From positions 1-64,000 of the forward strand of contig SCQF01000001.1 in NCBI GenBank assembly GCA_004321905.1: a stretch of 64,000 bases of DNA, read 5' to 3'. Below are positions 1 to 8,454 of this stretch, one piece after another (positions within the stretch are counted from its first letter, which is position 1; each line of letters starts with the position of its first letter). The notes below the pieces were generated by a model, which was not told the DNA's origin, made no database searches, and saw nothing but the letters and a program-made list of their open reading frames with translations. This stretch comes from Verrucomicrobiota bacterium. GTDB lineage: Bacteria > Verrucomicrobiota > Kiritimatiellia > CAIQIC01. Both the position numbers and the translations under genes were made by a program.

Positions 1-134
1 GGCTGAAGCCCCGGCGTAGATGCGGACTCCGTCCGCATCAGGAAAAGCGACCGGAGGTCGCTTCTACGTGGCGCGTGGCCAACATCACGTTTGTTTCGCA
101 GCAGCTGCGCTACATGATTATCAGAAACGCTCTA
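1..134. repeat. MITE-like repeat, copy A (cut by window start)
   Basis: This stretch is almost identical, with two visible mismatches, to positions 45360-45493. It ends in GAAACGCTCTA, the same right terminal repeat as the complete copy. The left terminal repeat would lie about 27 bp before the window. It contains the hairpin GCGACCGGAGGTCGC. No convincing coding capacity is present, so it is a non-autonomous mobile repeat. Confidence 0.8.
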
Positions 135-396
135 GCCGTGCGGATTTATCGAGCCAAGTTCACCTACATCCAACTAAATCCGCCAGCGGACGGACAAGCA
201 TCGCAAGGCCTTGCCCGTCTCGTGGCCCTGTGTCCCGGTTAACCGTCCGTTGCGCCGCCGGTGCTGGTGTTGGGCGGCCTGCGGACACGAATTCGGTCAG
301 CGATGCGACTATCCCGACGTTGTCGCTGGAAGATTTCGGGCAACAGGGTCACGTCTTCACGGCGTGTTGCCCCAAAGGTGATTTTTCCTGACGTGT
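135..396. other. Non-coding gap between MITE copy and transposase remnant
   Basis: I recognise no gene here. It probably contains the downstream flank of the decayed insertion sequence. An 8 bp palindrome GGTTAACC at 237-244 resembles GGGTTAAC at 1859-1866 on the other side of the transposase. This could mark the element ends but is too short to prove it. Confidence 0.4.
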
Positions 397-1839
397 TCAT
401 GGTTGTACCGGCAGCGCAACCCAGCGAAATAGTTTGGCGAAACTAACCAGCCTGCCGTGCAAGCTGCGGAAGTATGGGAATACGGGCGGTCGTAAAGTGT
501 GTACGCCACCCCGTAGCCGTTGTGCTACCGCGCCCGCCGCCAGCAACGGGGCCGGGTGCCGGCGGAGCAGGATGCGGATATTCTGGACGGTGGCGATCAG
601 CTAGTCTTGGATTTGTTGCCGCCATAACCGCCGCCACCGGGCGCGTTTGAAGCCATGGTTGTTGACCGCATCGGCCAAGCTGCCTTCCATGAGCCATTTC
701 CGGCGCTGGCGGTCGCGATAGGCGGCGGGGCTGTGCGCTTGTTCCCGCCCGCGTTGGATCAACGCATGGCCTTCATGCCGTTTGACGCTCCGCGCCGTCT
801 GGGAACGCGTACACTGTGCGCGGAGCGGACAGGCGCGACAAGTGGCCGCGCTCGCCGCATAGTCCCACGCGGCCCGGTGGGTCTTGTGCTTCCGGCGGGT
901 GAGCGTTTGGCCCGCCGGGCACCGGTAGGTGTCCGTGGCGGTGTCCTAGGCGAAGTTCGCTTCTGCGAAGATTCCGGCGCGCCGGCCGGTGTCTTTTTGC
1001 GGGGCCAGCAGATCGCCCAAGTGGGTGTGTAGTCCGCGGGCTTGGCAGGCGCGGAAGTTCTCCGCCGTGCCGGATTACCTGTCCGCGACGACCGTTGCGG
1101 CGGCGGTGGCGGTATTCCGTTCATGCTGCGCCACCAACGGTAGCAGCCGGTGGTTCTCCGCGACCGCACCGGGCGTGGTTTCCACCGCCGTGATCACCCC
1201 GTGGGCATCATCCACCACGCGATGATTTTTGTACCGGGGCCGCGGTCCGAGGTGGCCCTTGCGCACGACCGTCGCATCCGGATCGGTGGTGCTCATGAGC
1301 CGTTCATGCTGGGCGACATAATAGGGCGTCCGCTCCTCCAGCTTCTGCTCCGTCGCTTGATCGGCCGACTTCACGGCCGCGATCAGTTCCGGCGCCCCCT
1401 GCACCACCGAGTTATTCGACGCGTGCGCGTCCACCAAGCCCGCCTGCACACACGGCCCGACCACCGCAACGAACAACGCCTCAAAGACCGTTACGCCCCA
1501 GCGCTTGCGCGCTTTGGAGAGGACGCTGTGATCCGGGACGGCGTCATCCAAGCCGTACCCTAGAAACCAGAGATAATCCAAGCGCTCCGGGATCATCCGC
1601 AGCAGCTCCCTCTCGCTGGGGACATCATCCAAAAACAACAACAGCAGCAGCTTCATGATGATCACGGGATCCACTGACTCGTGCCCGTTGTACCCGTAGC
1701 ACGAACGCACCTGTTGCCGAAGCCGCTCCCCATCCAGCAGGGCGTGTATCCGGCGCAGCGGATGGTTGGCGCGCACGCGCCGATCCAAATCTACGTGATA
1801 ACTAAACAGTTCTTTTTGCGGTGGTTGGCGGCCCATCAT
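397..1839 (-). pseudogene. IS1182-type transposase, inactivated by three in-frame stops
   Basis: Read on the minus strand from 1839, one frame encodes a transposase-like protein of about 480 codons, the usual size for IS1182-family enzymes. The N-terminal part has the DUF772-like region (RRIHALLD, YNGHESVDPVIIMKLLLL, PDHSVLSKAR) and then the DDE region (VDAHASNNSVV, VVDDAHGVITAVETTPG). The C-terminal end reads MEGSLADAVNNHGFKRARWR then RLWRQQIQD, a clear family hallmark. Stops interrupt this same frame at 1075-1077 (TAA), 946-948 (TAG) and 601-603 (TAG); the last two sit where the family typically has an aromatic residue. No frameshift is needed to link the pieces. It is therefore decayed by point mutation. 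A shortened 254-residue N-terminal product is the most it could make. Confidence 0.85.
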
Positions 1840-1860
1840 GGCGTTTCGTCTCCACGTTGG

Positions 1861-2391
1861 GTTAACAACGCACCCCGCCGTGATTTATTGGAAGCCACCG
1901 GCGATTTGGGCAACACGCCGTCGAGACGTGACCCTAATTGCCTTACCACCGTCCCCGGAGTCAAGAAGGCGGCGGTGGAGGTTTTGACCCGGTCCTATGC
2001 CACCGCCGAGGAGGCGCGTCAAAAGATTGCCACCGTGCTTCATGCAAAATATGAGTCGGATTCTCGTAGCCCGAAACTGATTGATTCTGTTCAGGAAATT
2101 TATCGGGACAATTTTTCCCCGGAGATGAAGACCGACTGGAAGACCCATTCCAACAATCTCGGCCACAAAGAATTTCTGGGTTATTTCCGTTGCCACGATG
2201 GCGAGCACAAGACGGCCGACGGGAGACAGGGCATCAAGGCGAATGACTGTTCGGCCTGTCACGTCATTCTGGCCCAAGGCCGCGGTGAACAGCTGCTGAA
2301 ATTGAATCCGCAAGGGCAATCACTCGAGCATCCCGGTGGTGACTTTGGCGATATGAAGTGTTCGGAATGCCACACGGGCGGCGCGCCGTAA
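1861..2391 (+). pseudogene. 3' remnant of a multihaem cytochrome c gene (NapC/NirT-like)
   Basis: The downstream part of this frame resembles the C-terminal end of multihaem cytochromes: EVLTRSYATAEEARQKI, YRDNFSPEMKTDWKTHSNN, then CHDGEHKTADG, CSACHVILAQG and CSECHTGG. Two intact CxxCH motifs are visible. The first expected motif reads YFRCH, so the first cysteine of that haem site is lost, consistent with a single G-to-A change. No start codon with a ribosome binding site is present, and the frame runs upstream into the antisense of the transposase. The 5' part was probably removed by the insertion, leaving a non-functional fragment. The exact left boundary is uncertain. Confidence 0.75.
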
Positions 2392-2415
2392 CCTTGCGGC
2401 GTCTTCACGTAGACC

Positions 2416-2444
2416 TTTACACGCGCTAAAGGTTTATTTAGGAT
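2416..2444 (+). promoter_or_regulatory. Candidate sigma-70 promoter of the PocR/AraC regulator
   Basis: TTTACA (2416-2421) and TAGGAT (2439-2444) are separated by 17 bp. They lie about 55 bp before the preferred start of the regulator gene. Assigned by sequence pattern only. Confidence 0.5.
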
Positions 2445-2499
2445 TAGGACGTTTCTATGAAAACGGCGACAAGTTGTCCAAAGAATGGGTAGGGCGTCC

Positions 2500-3510
2500 A
2501 TGAAAAAAGAATCACACGACATCGCGGGTGAAGAAATTCTCCACAGCCCGATACTCACCAAACTCGGAGAGATTGCGGCTCATTTTGTGGGGATCAATTT
2601 GGTGGCCGTATTCCCCCGGAAAGATCGGTGGGCGGAGTTGCGGTTGGGCAACGTGACGGGGCGGCAAGCCTTCTGTCGCATGGTGCAAAGCACCCACGAG
2701 GGCGAAAAACAGTGTCGCATGTGCCATGCCTTCATGTCCGTCGCTGCCAGTCGCGACGGGATGGCCATCCGGCGTTGCCATGCCGGGCTTTCGACCGTTG
2801 TGGCCCCGGTATCGCAACTTTCGGAAACAGGTCTGGCGGTGCTCAGTACCTGCATGTTCACATCGGGGGATCGGATCGCCGGCTGGAAAGAGGTTAGTAA
2901 AAGCGCCGGCAAGCTGGGGATCAAGCCCAAGGCCCTGCGCGGGGCCTTCGACGCGGTCCCGGAGATTCCCCGGGACAAACTCGAGCTTGCGCAGGCGTTG
3001 ATTATGGCGGCGACTGCTGCAGTCGCGGAAATTAAGATCCGGCGCCAACTGGAAGAGCGCCTCGTCGCTATGGAGGGGGCGCAAAAGCCGGCGCTACACA
3101 GGCAGTCCATCATGATGGAGGAGTTGAAGAGCGGTTTTGTCGAAACACAGCGGCGGAAGGTGTTGCACAACCGTCAGACCCATAATCCTAAATGTCCCGC
3201 ACTGGTCGAGGTTGTCGCCAAGCTGGTCGCGCACAAACCCAACCTGCCCTATACCGTTGCCTCCATCTCCGCGGCCGCCCACATTACGCCCAATCATTTT
3301 TCGGCCTTGTTCCATCGGTGGATGGGTCAGAGTTTTCTGGCGTTCCTCAACGCGAAACGCATTGAGGCGTCCAAGGAGTTGCTGAACGATCTCGCACTCT
3401 CCGTCGGCGAGGTGGCGCAGCGCGTCGGATATGATGCCGCGAACTATTTTGCGCGCCGTTTCAAGAAGGCCACCGGCATGACGCCGCGCAAGTGGCGCAA
3501 CCAGCATTGA
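2500..3510 (+). CDS. AraC-family regulator with N-terminal PocR sensor domain
   Basis: The first ~180 residues look like a PocR ligand-binding domain: FCRMVQSTHEGEKQCRMCHA has the paired cysteines, and a second cysteine-bearing stretch includes RRCHAGLSTVVAPV. A short linker (RRQLEERLVAMEGAQ) leads to a C-terminal AraC DNA-binding domain with two helix-turn-helix units (TVASISAAAHITPNHFSALF and VGEVAQRVGYDAANYFARRF). PocR domains sense small metabolites such as hydrocarbon derivatives. The target genes are unknown; it sits between the decayed cytochrome gene and the complex I operon and could control either. The ATG at 2500 is preferred over the in-frame ATG at 2485 because a purine-rich GGTAGGG lies upstream. 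Confidence 0.85.
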   Translation: MKKESHDIAGEEILHSPILTKLGEIAAHFVGINLVAVFPRKDRWAELRLGNVTGRQAFCRMVQSTHEGEKQCRMCHAFMSVAASRDGMAIRRCHAGLSTVVAPVSQLSETGLAVLSTCMFTSGDRIAGWKEVSKSAGKLGIKPKALRGAFDAVPEIPRDKLELAQALIMAATAAVAEIKIRRQLEERLVAMEGAQKPALHRQSIMMEELKSGFVETQRRKVLHNRQTHNPKCPALVEVVAKLVAHKPNLPYTVASISAAAHITPNHFSALFHRWMGQSFLAFLNAKRIEASKELLNDLALSVGEVAQRVGYDAANYFARRFKKATGMTPRKWRNQH

Positions 3511-3522
3511 GACAAAATACGG

Positions 3523-3573
3523 TTTTCCAAGGCTTGGAAAAGTAGGCTTGGGGCGTTTCCAGGGTTTGGAAAA
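3523..3573. repeat. Paired palindromic repeat before nuoA
   Basis: A perfect TTTTCCAAGGCTTGGAAAA centred at 3532 is followed by a degenerate partner, TTTCCAGGGTTTGGAAAA, centred at 3564. The centre spacing is 32 bp, the value seen in almost all other pairs. Confidence 0.9.
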
Positions 3574-3662
3574 GGGTGATAATCGTAGATTTAGTCCTTG
3601 ATTTTCGGTCAGGATTGCCGTAGCCAGAAGCGCCACCGCGCGCCAGCTTTTGGTGGTTGGAT

Positions 3663-4067
3663 ATGGATGCAACATCGTTAACGGATTTGATTTACATCAT
3701 CGCCTTCTTTTTTGGGGGGGTCGGCCTCGGCGTGGCGCCGATGATCCTCGCCCATTTGCTGGCGCCGCGCTACACGCGGGCCATCCACGGCAAGACGCTA
3801 CAGGCGATCGAGTGCGGCATGGAGTCCATCGGCCCGACGTGGATTCGGTATGGGGTGGTGTATTATTTGTACGCGCTGATCTTTGTGGCCTTCGCGGTGG
3901 ACGTGCTGTTTTTGTTCCCGATCGCCGTCATTTATAACGAGCATCCCGGCTGGCTGGACTTGGCTGAGATCACGTTGTTTATCGGTATTTTGGCCCTCGT
4001 TATTGTCTACGCGTGGGTCAAAGGTGTTTTTATATGGAAAAGCAAACTGAAATCCCTCGGGGATTGA
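3663..4067 (+). CDS. nuoA: NADH-quinone oxidoreductase subunit A
   Basis: NuoA is a three-helix membrane subunit of complex I that helps join the peripheral arm to the membrane arm. The protein has three hydrophobic segments and the family motif around YECG-like [16 protein letters not shown], followed by a helix rich in F/Y/L. ATG 3663 is preferred over TTG 3657 because GGTGG (3652-3656) is well spaced for it. It is the first gene of an operon running to nuoN and overlaps nuoB by 34 bp. Confidence 0.95.
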   Translation: MDATSLTDLIYIIAFFFGGVGLGVAPMILAHLLAPRYTRAIHGKTLQAIECGMESIGPTWIRYGVVYYLYALIFVAFAVDVLFLFPIAVIYNEHPGWLDLAEITLFIGILALVIVYAWVKGVFIWKSKLKSLGD

Positions 4068-4534
4068 TACATTTTGCGATGCTGGACGAGGTCCTCAATT
4101 TGGCGCGCGCCAATTCGCTTTGGCCGATGACCTTTGGTCTGGCCTGTTGCGCCATCGAAATGATGGCGACCGGCGCTTCGCGTTTTGACATGGCGCGGTT
4201 TGGCTGTGAGGTGTTTCGGCCCTCACCACGGCAGTGTGATCTGATGATTGTCTGCGGCACGGTCAACAAGAAAATGGCCCCGGCCGTGATCACGCTCTAT
4301 GACCAGATGCCGGAGCCGAAGTGGGTCATCGCGCTCGGTAATTGCGCGATTTCAGGCGGACCTTTCAAGTTTCCCGGTCAATACGCGGTGGTGGAGGGCG
4401 TGGACAAACTCATCCCGGTGGACGTCTATGTGCCGGGGTGTCCGCCACGGCCTGAAGCGTTGATTGAAGGTGTGCTCGAACTCGAAAAGAAACTAACCGG
4501 TCGGCGTCGCTGGCCTATTGCGTCCGCCAGCTAG
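4034..4534 (+). CDS. nuoB: NADH-quinone oxidoreductase subunit B (N2 cluster)
   Basis: NuoB carries the terminal 4Fe-4S cluster N2 that passes electrons to quinone. The tandem cysteines in [11 protein letters not shown] (residues 38-39), the cysteine in LGNCAISGG and that in VPGCPPRPE are the four N2 ligands. Two extra cysteines occur in [11 protein letters not shown], where many homologues have S and A. The ATG at 4034 matches the family N-terminus; a GTG at 4013 would add residues translated within nuoA. The overlap with nuoA suggests translational coupling. Confidence 0.95.
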   Translation: MEKQTEIPRGLIHFAMLDEVLNLARANSLWPMTFGLACCAIEMMATGASRFDMARFGCEVFRPSPRQCDLMIVCGTVNKKMAPAVITLYDQMPEPKWVIALGNCAISGGPFKFPGQYAVVEGVDKLIPVDVYVPGCPPRPEALIEGVLELEKKLTGRRRWPIASAS

Positions 4535-4546
4535 CAGGTTCAGGCC

Positions 4547-5020
4547 ATGCCGATCAACATGCTCAAAACCAAATTCGCCGAAATTGCTGTGTGCGTGGCC
4601 GCAACGCCCGACACGCCGTCCGCACCGCTCGTCACCGAAACCGCGCATGCGGCGAAGGGCTATGATCTGGATGTGACTGTGCCGGCCGACCGCGTGACCG
4701 GCGCGGCGCGTATCATGGATGAGGCCGCCTTCATGTTGGAAGCCATCACCGGTGTAGATTGGATGGCCGAGCAACAATTTGAAATCGTCTATGACTACAC
4801 TGCGGTCGCTTTGGGCGCGCGCGTGGTGGTGCGTGCCCGCGTGCCGCGTGCGACGCCGGAACTTCCGACCATTTCCCGAATTTATCCCGGCGCCAACTGG
4901 CATGAACGTGAAGCGCATGACTTTTTCGGTATCGTGTTCACGGGGCATCCCGAGTTGATCCCGTTGTTGCTGCCGGAAGATGCTGATTTCCATCCGTTGC
5001 GAAAGGATTTTGGCGCGTGA
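4547..5020 (+). CDS. nuoC: NADH-quinone oxidoreductase subunit C (30 kDa)
   Basis: A peripheral-arm subunit that packs against NuoD. The C-terminal signature is clear: YPGANWHEREAHDFFGIVF then GHPELIPLLLPED and PLRKDF. At 157 residues it is a short, unfused NuoC rather than a NuoCD fusion. Its TGA overlaps the GTG start of nuoD by 4 bp (GTGA), indicating coupled translation. Confidence 0.95.
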   Translation: MPINMLKTKFAEIAVCVAATPDTPSAPLVTETAHAAKGYDLDVTVPADRVTGAARIMDEAAFMLEAITGVDWMAEQQFEIVYDYTAVALGARVVVRARVPRATPELPTISRIYPGANWHEREAHDFFGIVFTGHPELIPLLLPEDADFHPLRKDFGA

Positions 5021-6135
5021 GTATCGAAGCCCAGACTCTGCACCGTGAGACGTTCATCCTCAATTTGGGGCCGCAACACCCGGCAACGCATGGCGTGTTG
5101 CGGATCAAGCTCACGCTGGATGGCGAGTATATCGAGGATGCCGAACCCGTCATTGGTTACGGCCACCGGATGCATGAAAAGATGGGCGAGAACCGGACGT
5201 ATGCCAAGTTTCTGCCCAACACGGGGCGCATGGATTATGTGGCGGCGATGTTCAACACCCACGGCTATGTGTGCGCGGTCGAGCGTTTGGCCGGAATCAC
5301 GGTACCGGAACGTGCAGAATTTATTCGCGTTATCACCGCCGAACTCAATCGCGTGGCCAGCCATTTGTTGTGGGTTGGCGCCTTCCTGATTGACCTGGGT
5401 GGGTTCACCCCGTTGCTCTATACGTTTGACGATCGTGAACAGATTCTCGATTTATTGGAAGCGGTCACCGGCGCGCGGCTCACGTTCTGCTACTACCGGT
5501 TTGGCGGTGTCTGCAACGATATTGACGATGATTTTATCGCGGGTACACGGAAGTTCATCGCGCATCTGCGCAGCCGCATGCCGATGTATCATGCGCTGAT
5601 TACAAAAAATATCATCTTCCGTCGGCGTTGCGAAGGTATCGGGCCCATCTCGGCGGAGAATTGTCGCAAATATGGGGCGACCGGCCCCGTGATTCGCGGT
5701 TCCGGCGTGGCCTATGACGTGCGCAAGGCCGAACCTTACTCGATTTATCCAAGGTTGGACTTTAACGTGCCGGTGTATGGTCAAGGAGATTGCATGGCGC
5801 GTTATTTGGTGCGCATGGACGAAATCGTGGAAAGTCTGCGAATCGTCGAACAGGCGCTCGACCGCCTTCCGGGTGGGCCGGTCATGGCTGAGAAAGTGCC
5901 ACGTATCCTCAAGCCGCCCAAGGGCGATTGCTACTTCAATGTTGAATCGGCGCGCGGCAGTTTTGGGGTACGCGTCGTCAGCGATGGCACCGATAAGGCC
6001 TACCGTATGAAGCTGCGTTCGCCGTGTTTTTCAAATTTGAGCCTTTTTCAGGAATGTTCGCGCGGCATGTTGTTGGCGGATGCGCTGGCGCTGCTGGGGA
6101 CTTTGGACTTGGTTATTCCGGATATTGACCGCTAA
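5017..6135 (+). CDS. nuoD: NADH-quinone oxidoreductase subunit D (49 kDa)
   Basis: NuoD forms the quinone-binding pocket together with NuoB. Family motifs include LNLGPQHPATHGVLR near the N-terminus, YGHRMHEKMGENRTYAKFLP, FTPLLYTFDDRE and the C-terminal RSPCFSNLSLFQECSRG. At 372 residues it has normal length. The GTG start within the nuoC stop is supported by the direct run into conserved sequence. The stop overlaps the nuoH ATG by one base. Confidence 0.95.
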   Translation: MSIEAQTLHRETFILNLGPQHPATHGVLRIKLTLDGEYIEDAEPVIGYGHRMHEKMGENRTYAKFLPNTGRMDYVAAMFNTHGYVCAVERLAGITVPERAEFIRVITAELNRVASHLLWVGAFLIDLGGFTPLLYTFDDREQILDLLEAVTGARLTFCYYRFGGVCNDIDDDFIAGTRKFIAHLRSRMPMYHALITKNIIFRRRCEGIGPISAENCRKYGATGPVIRGSGVAYDVRKAEPYSIYPRLDFNVPVYGQGDCMARYLVRMDEIVESLRIVEQALDRLPGGPVMAEKVPRILKPPKGDCYFNVESARGSFGVRVVSDGTDKAYRMKLRSPCFSNLSLFQECSRGMLLADALALLGTLDLVIPDIDR

Positions 6136-7139
6136 TGAGCCTATCACACGAATTTATCATGGGGCTTGTGCGCCTTACGCTTTACGTCGTGGGGTTGATC
6201 GCCTTTGCGGCCTTCAACGCGGCGTATTTGTCGTTGTGTGAGCGCAAAGTACCGGCGTGGTTTCAACTCCGGTATGGTCCCAAGGAAGTGGGTCCGTTCG
6301 GTCTGCTTCAACCGGTGGCCGACGGCGTCAAGCTGCTCACAAAACAACTCCTCGTGCAAAAAGGCTCGGACGTCCTCTTGTTCAAGTTGGCGCCGGTCAT
6401 GGTGATTACGCCGGCGATCATGTGTCTGGCGGTCATCCCCTTCAGCGAAACACTTGGTGCGCGCAACATCAATCTGGGTCTGCTCGCCATCTTTTCATTT
6501 TCTGCCATCCATGTCCTCGGCACCATGTTAGGCGGTTGGGCTTCCTATAACAAGTATGCCAGCATTGCGGCGGCGCGCGTCGTGGCCCAGAACATTGCTT
6601 ACGAAATTCCGTTGCTGCTGGTCATTGTGGCGTTGGTCATGGTCACCCGCACGTTCAATTTGCACGAGATCGTGGCGCAACAGGCCGGGGCCTTCTGGCA
6701 CTGGAATATATTTCGCCTCCAAGCCAGTCCTTTGATGCCGTTGGCCTTTTTGATTTTCTTTACCTGCATGCTCGCCGAATCCAATCGCGCGCCTTTCGAT
6801 ATGATCGAGGCGGAAAGCGAACTCGTCGCGGGCGCGTTCACGGAATATTCCGGCATGGGGTTTGGCCTCTTCTTCATCGCGGAATATGCCAATATTGTGG
6901 TGGGGTGTAGCTTGGCCACAGTCTTGTTTTTGGGCGGCTGGCATTGTCCGTTTGGTCTGTTGCCGGGCTTGCATTGGTTCATGATCAAAATGTACGTGTT
7001 GTGTTTTGCCGTGATTTGGGTGCGTTGGTCGTTTCCGCGCACGCAATTCTATGGCCTATTGAATCTTTCGTGGAAATTTTTAATTCCACTGGCGTTTGTC
7101 CACCTGATGCTGACGGCGGTGATGCTTAAATTGGCCTGA
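6135..7139 (+). CDS. nuoH: NADH-quinone oxidoreductase subunit H
   Basis: NuoH is the multi-helix membrane subunit at the junction with the quinone site. It carries the conserved loop YLSLCERKVPAWFQLRYGP and KEVGPFGLLQPVADGVKLL, and later ESNRAPFDMIEAESELVAG then FTEYSGMGFGLFFIAEY, both diagnostic. At 334 residues with about eight hydrophobic segments it appears complete. Confidence 0.95.
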   Translation: MSLSHEFIMGLVRLTLYVVGLIAFAAFNAAYLSLCERKVPAWFQLRYGPKEVGPFGLLQPVADGVKLLTKQLLVQKGSDVLLFKLAPVMVITPAIMCLAVIPFSETLGARNINLGLLAIFSFSAIHVLGTMLGGWASYNKYASIAAARVVAQNIAYEIPLLLVIVALVMVTRTFNLHEIVAQQAGAFWHWNIFRLQASPLMPLAFLIFFTCMLAESNRAPFDMIEAESELVAGAFTEYSGMGFGLFFIAEYANIVVGCSLATVLFLGGWHCPFGLLPGLHWFMIKMYVLCFAVIWVRWSFPRTQFYGLLNLSWKFLIPLAFVHLMLTAVMLKLA

Positions 7140-7144
7140 CTTCC

Positions 7145-7591
7145 ATGTGGAACTATCTCAAGGAAATTTTTAGTGGTGGCTACAGCCTGCTCGTGGGGAT
7201 GTGGATCACACTGCGGCATACCTTCCGCCGTCCGGTGACCGTTCAGTATCCCTATGAGAGCCTCAAAATGCCCGCCCGCTATCGGGGACATATTCAATTG
7301 GTATTCGATGCGGCTACTGGCCAGCCGAAATGCGTGGCGTGTATGGCTTGCGCGCGGGCCTGTCCTTCGAATTGCATAAGTTTGGAGGGGCACAAACCCG
7401 AAGGGGCCACCCGCAGAGTGGTTTCAAAATACACATTGGATTTTACCTCGTGTAGTCTTTGCGGATTATGCGTGGAAAGTTGCAGTTTTGATGCCTTGGA
7501 ATTCTCCAAGGATTACAATCTTGCCGCCACCAAGAAAGATGAGTACGTCATGGATTTGATGAAACAGGCGCAGGGGAAGCAGGAGAAATGA
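7145..7591 (+). CDS. nuoI: NADH-quinone oxidoreductase subunit I (two 4Fe-4S clusters)
   Basis: A ferredoxin-like subunit that relays electrons to NuoB. Two cluster motifs are visible: CVACMACARACPSNC (residues ~60-74) and CSLCGLCVESCSFDAL (~100-115). In the second motif the usual proline after the last cysteine is replaced by serine, which does not remove a ligand. With no NuoEFG nearby, this subunit is probably the electron entry surface for a ferredoxin or another partner (inference). Its stop overlaps nuoJ by 4 bp. Confidence 0.95.
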   Translation: MWNYLKEIFSGGYSLLVGMWITLRHTFRRPVTVQYPYESLKMPARYRGHIQLVFDAATGQPKCVACMACARACPSNCISLEGHKPEGATRRVVSKYTLDFTSCSLCGLCVESCSFDALEFSKDYNLAATKKDEYVMDLMKQAQGKQEK

Positions 7592-8124
7592 ACCTGATGC
7601 CGATAACGATCTATTCGCTCGCCACCGCTGCCGTCTTTACAAGTTTCGTAGTCGTTACGCTCGGCGGTGCGGTCATGGCCGTGGTTGCCCGCCGGTTGGT
7701 GCGTAGCGTGTGTGGATTGGCGCTCTCTTTTCTGGGACTGGCCGGGCTTTATTACTTTCTGCACAGTCCCTTTTTGGCGCTGATGCAAATGCTCATCTAT
7801 GTGGGCGCAATCTGCATTACGATCATGTTCGCCATGATGTTGACCGATCCGCAAGACCAGCCGATTAGACGTGGGCGCAGATTGTTATTGGAGGCGGCGA
7901 GTCTGTTGGTGGCGGGTCTGTTGGCCGCGGGATTGATCACACTGCTGGATCGGTCTACGTGGATGACGACCAGTGCACCGTCGCATGGCGACACTCTGCC
8001 GGAGTTGGGGCGTGTATTGTTGTTTCGCTACGGATTCGCCTTTGAATTGATTTCGGTTGTGTTGCTGCTGGCCATTTTGGGCGCGTTGGTCGTGGCGCGC
8101 TCTGGACGGAGGTCCCCATCGTGA
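7588..8124 (+). CDS. nuoJ: NADH-quinone oxidoreductase subunit J
   Basis: A membrane subunit with five predicted hydrophobic segments. The family core LSFLGLAGLYYFLHSPFLAL then MQMLIYVGAICITIMFAMML is clear. Its gene lies between nuoI and nuoK and overlaps both by 4 bp, so it is co-translated with them. Confidence 0.92.
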   Translation: MNLMPITIYSLATAAVFTSFVVVTLGGAVMAVVARRLVRSVCGLALSFLGLAGLYYFLHSPFLALMQMLIYVGAICITIMFAMMLTDPQDQPIRRGRRLLLEAASLLVAGLLAAGLITLLDRSTWMTTSAPSHGDTLPELGRVLLFRYGFAFELISVVLLLAILGALVVARSGRRSPS

Positions 8125-8447
8125 ACTTTATCCACTGGAGCGAACAACTCAACGTCTACTTGGTGATCGGCGCGCTGCTTTTCGCCATCGGATTTTTTGG
8201 TTTCTTCCGGCATCGGACGCTGGTCGGCATGTTGATTTCGGGCGAGCTGATCCTTGCTGGCGCGGCACTCAATTTTATGGCGTTTGGTCATTTTCAAGGC
8301 GCCAACTCCGTTACGGGACAAACGTTTGCGCTTTTCATCATGGGCATCGCCGCCGCGGAGGCCGCTATTGTGTTGAGCATTATGATTGCCGTATATCGTC
8401 ACTACCGGTCGATTGAAACCCGCGACTTGAAAGACTTGGAAGGATAG
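8121..8447 (+). CDS. nuoK: NADH-quinone oxidoreductase subunit K
   Basis: A three-helix, MrpC-like subunit. Helix 2 carries the conserved glutamate in LVGMLISGELILAGAALNFM, and helix 3 has the second in GIAAAEAAIVLSIMIAVYR; both are proton-path residues in this family. It starts with GTG overlapping the nuoJ stop. At 108 residues it has normal size. Confidence 0.95.
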   Translation: MNFIHWSEQLNVYLVIGALLFAIGFFGFFRHRTLVGMLISGELILAGAALNFMAFGHFQGANSVTGQTFALFIMGIAAAEAAIVLSIMIAVYRHYRSIETRDLKDLEG

Positions 8448-8454
8448 CGCCAGC

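Noticed and set aside
397..1839. Stop codon recoding (TAG/TAA read as amino acids) in the transposase
   Set aside because: TAG and TAA both serve as normal stops in intact genes here (for example recR TAG, leuC TAA). One decayed gene is better explained by nonsense mutation.
237..1866. GGTTAAC-type sequences as proven ends of the IS1182 remnant
   Set aside because: Only 7-8 bp match, one of them self-palindromic, with no target duplication visible; kept as a hint only.
2485..2499. Upstream ATG as the start of the PocR/AraC regulator
   Set aside because: No ribosome binding site precedes it, while a purine-rich stretch is placed correctly for ATG 2500.
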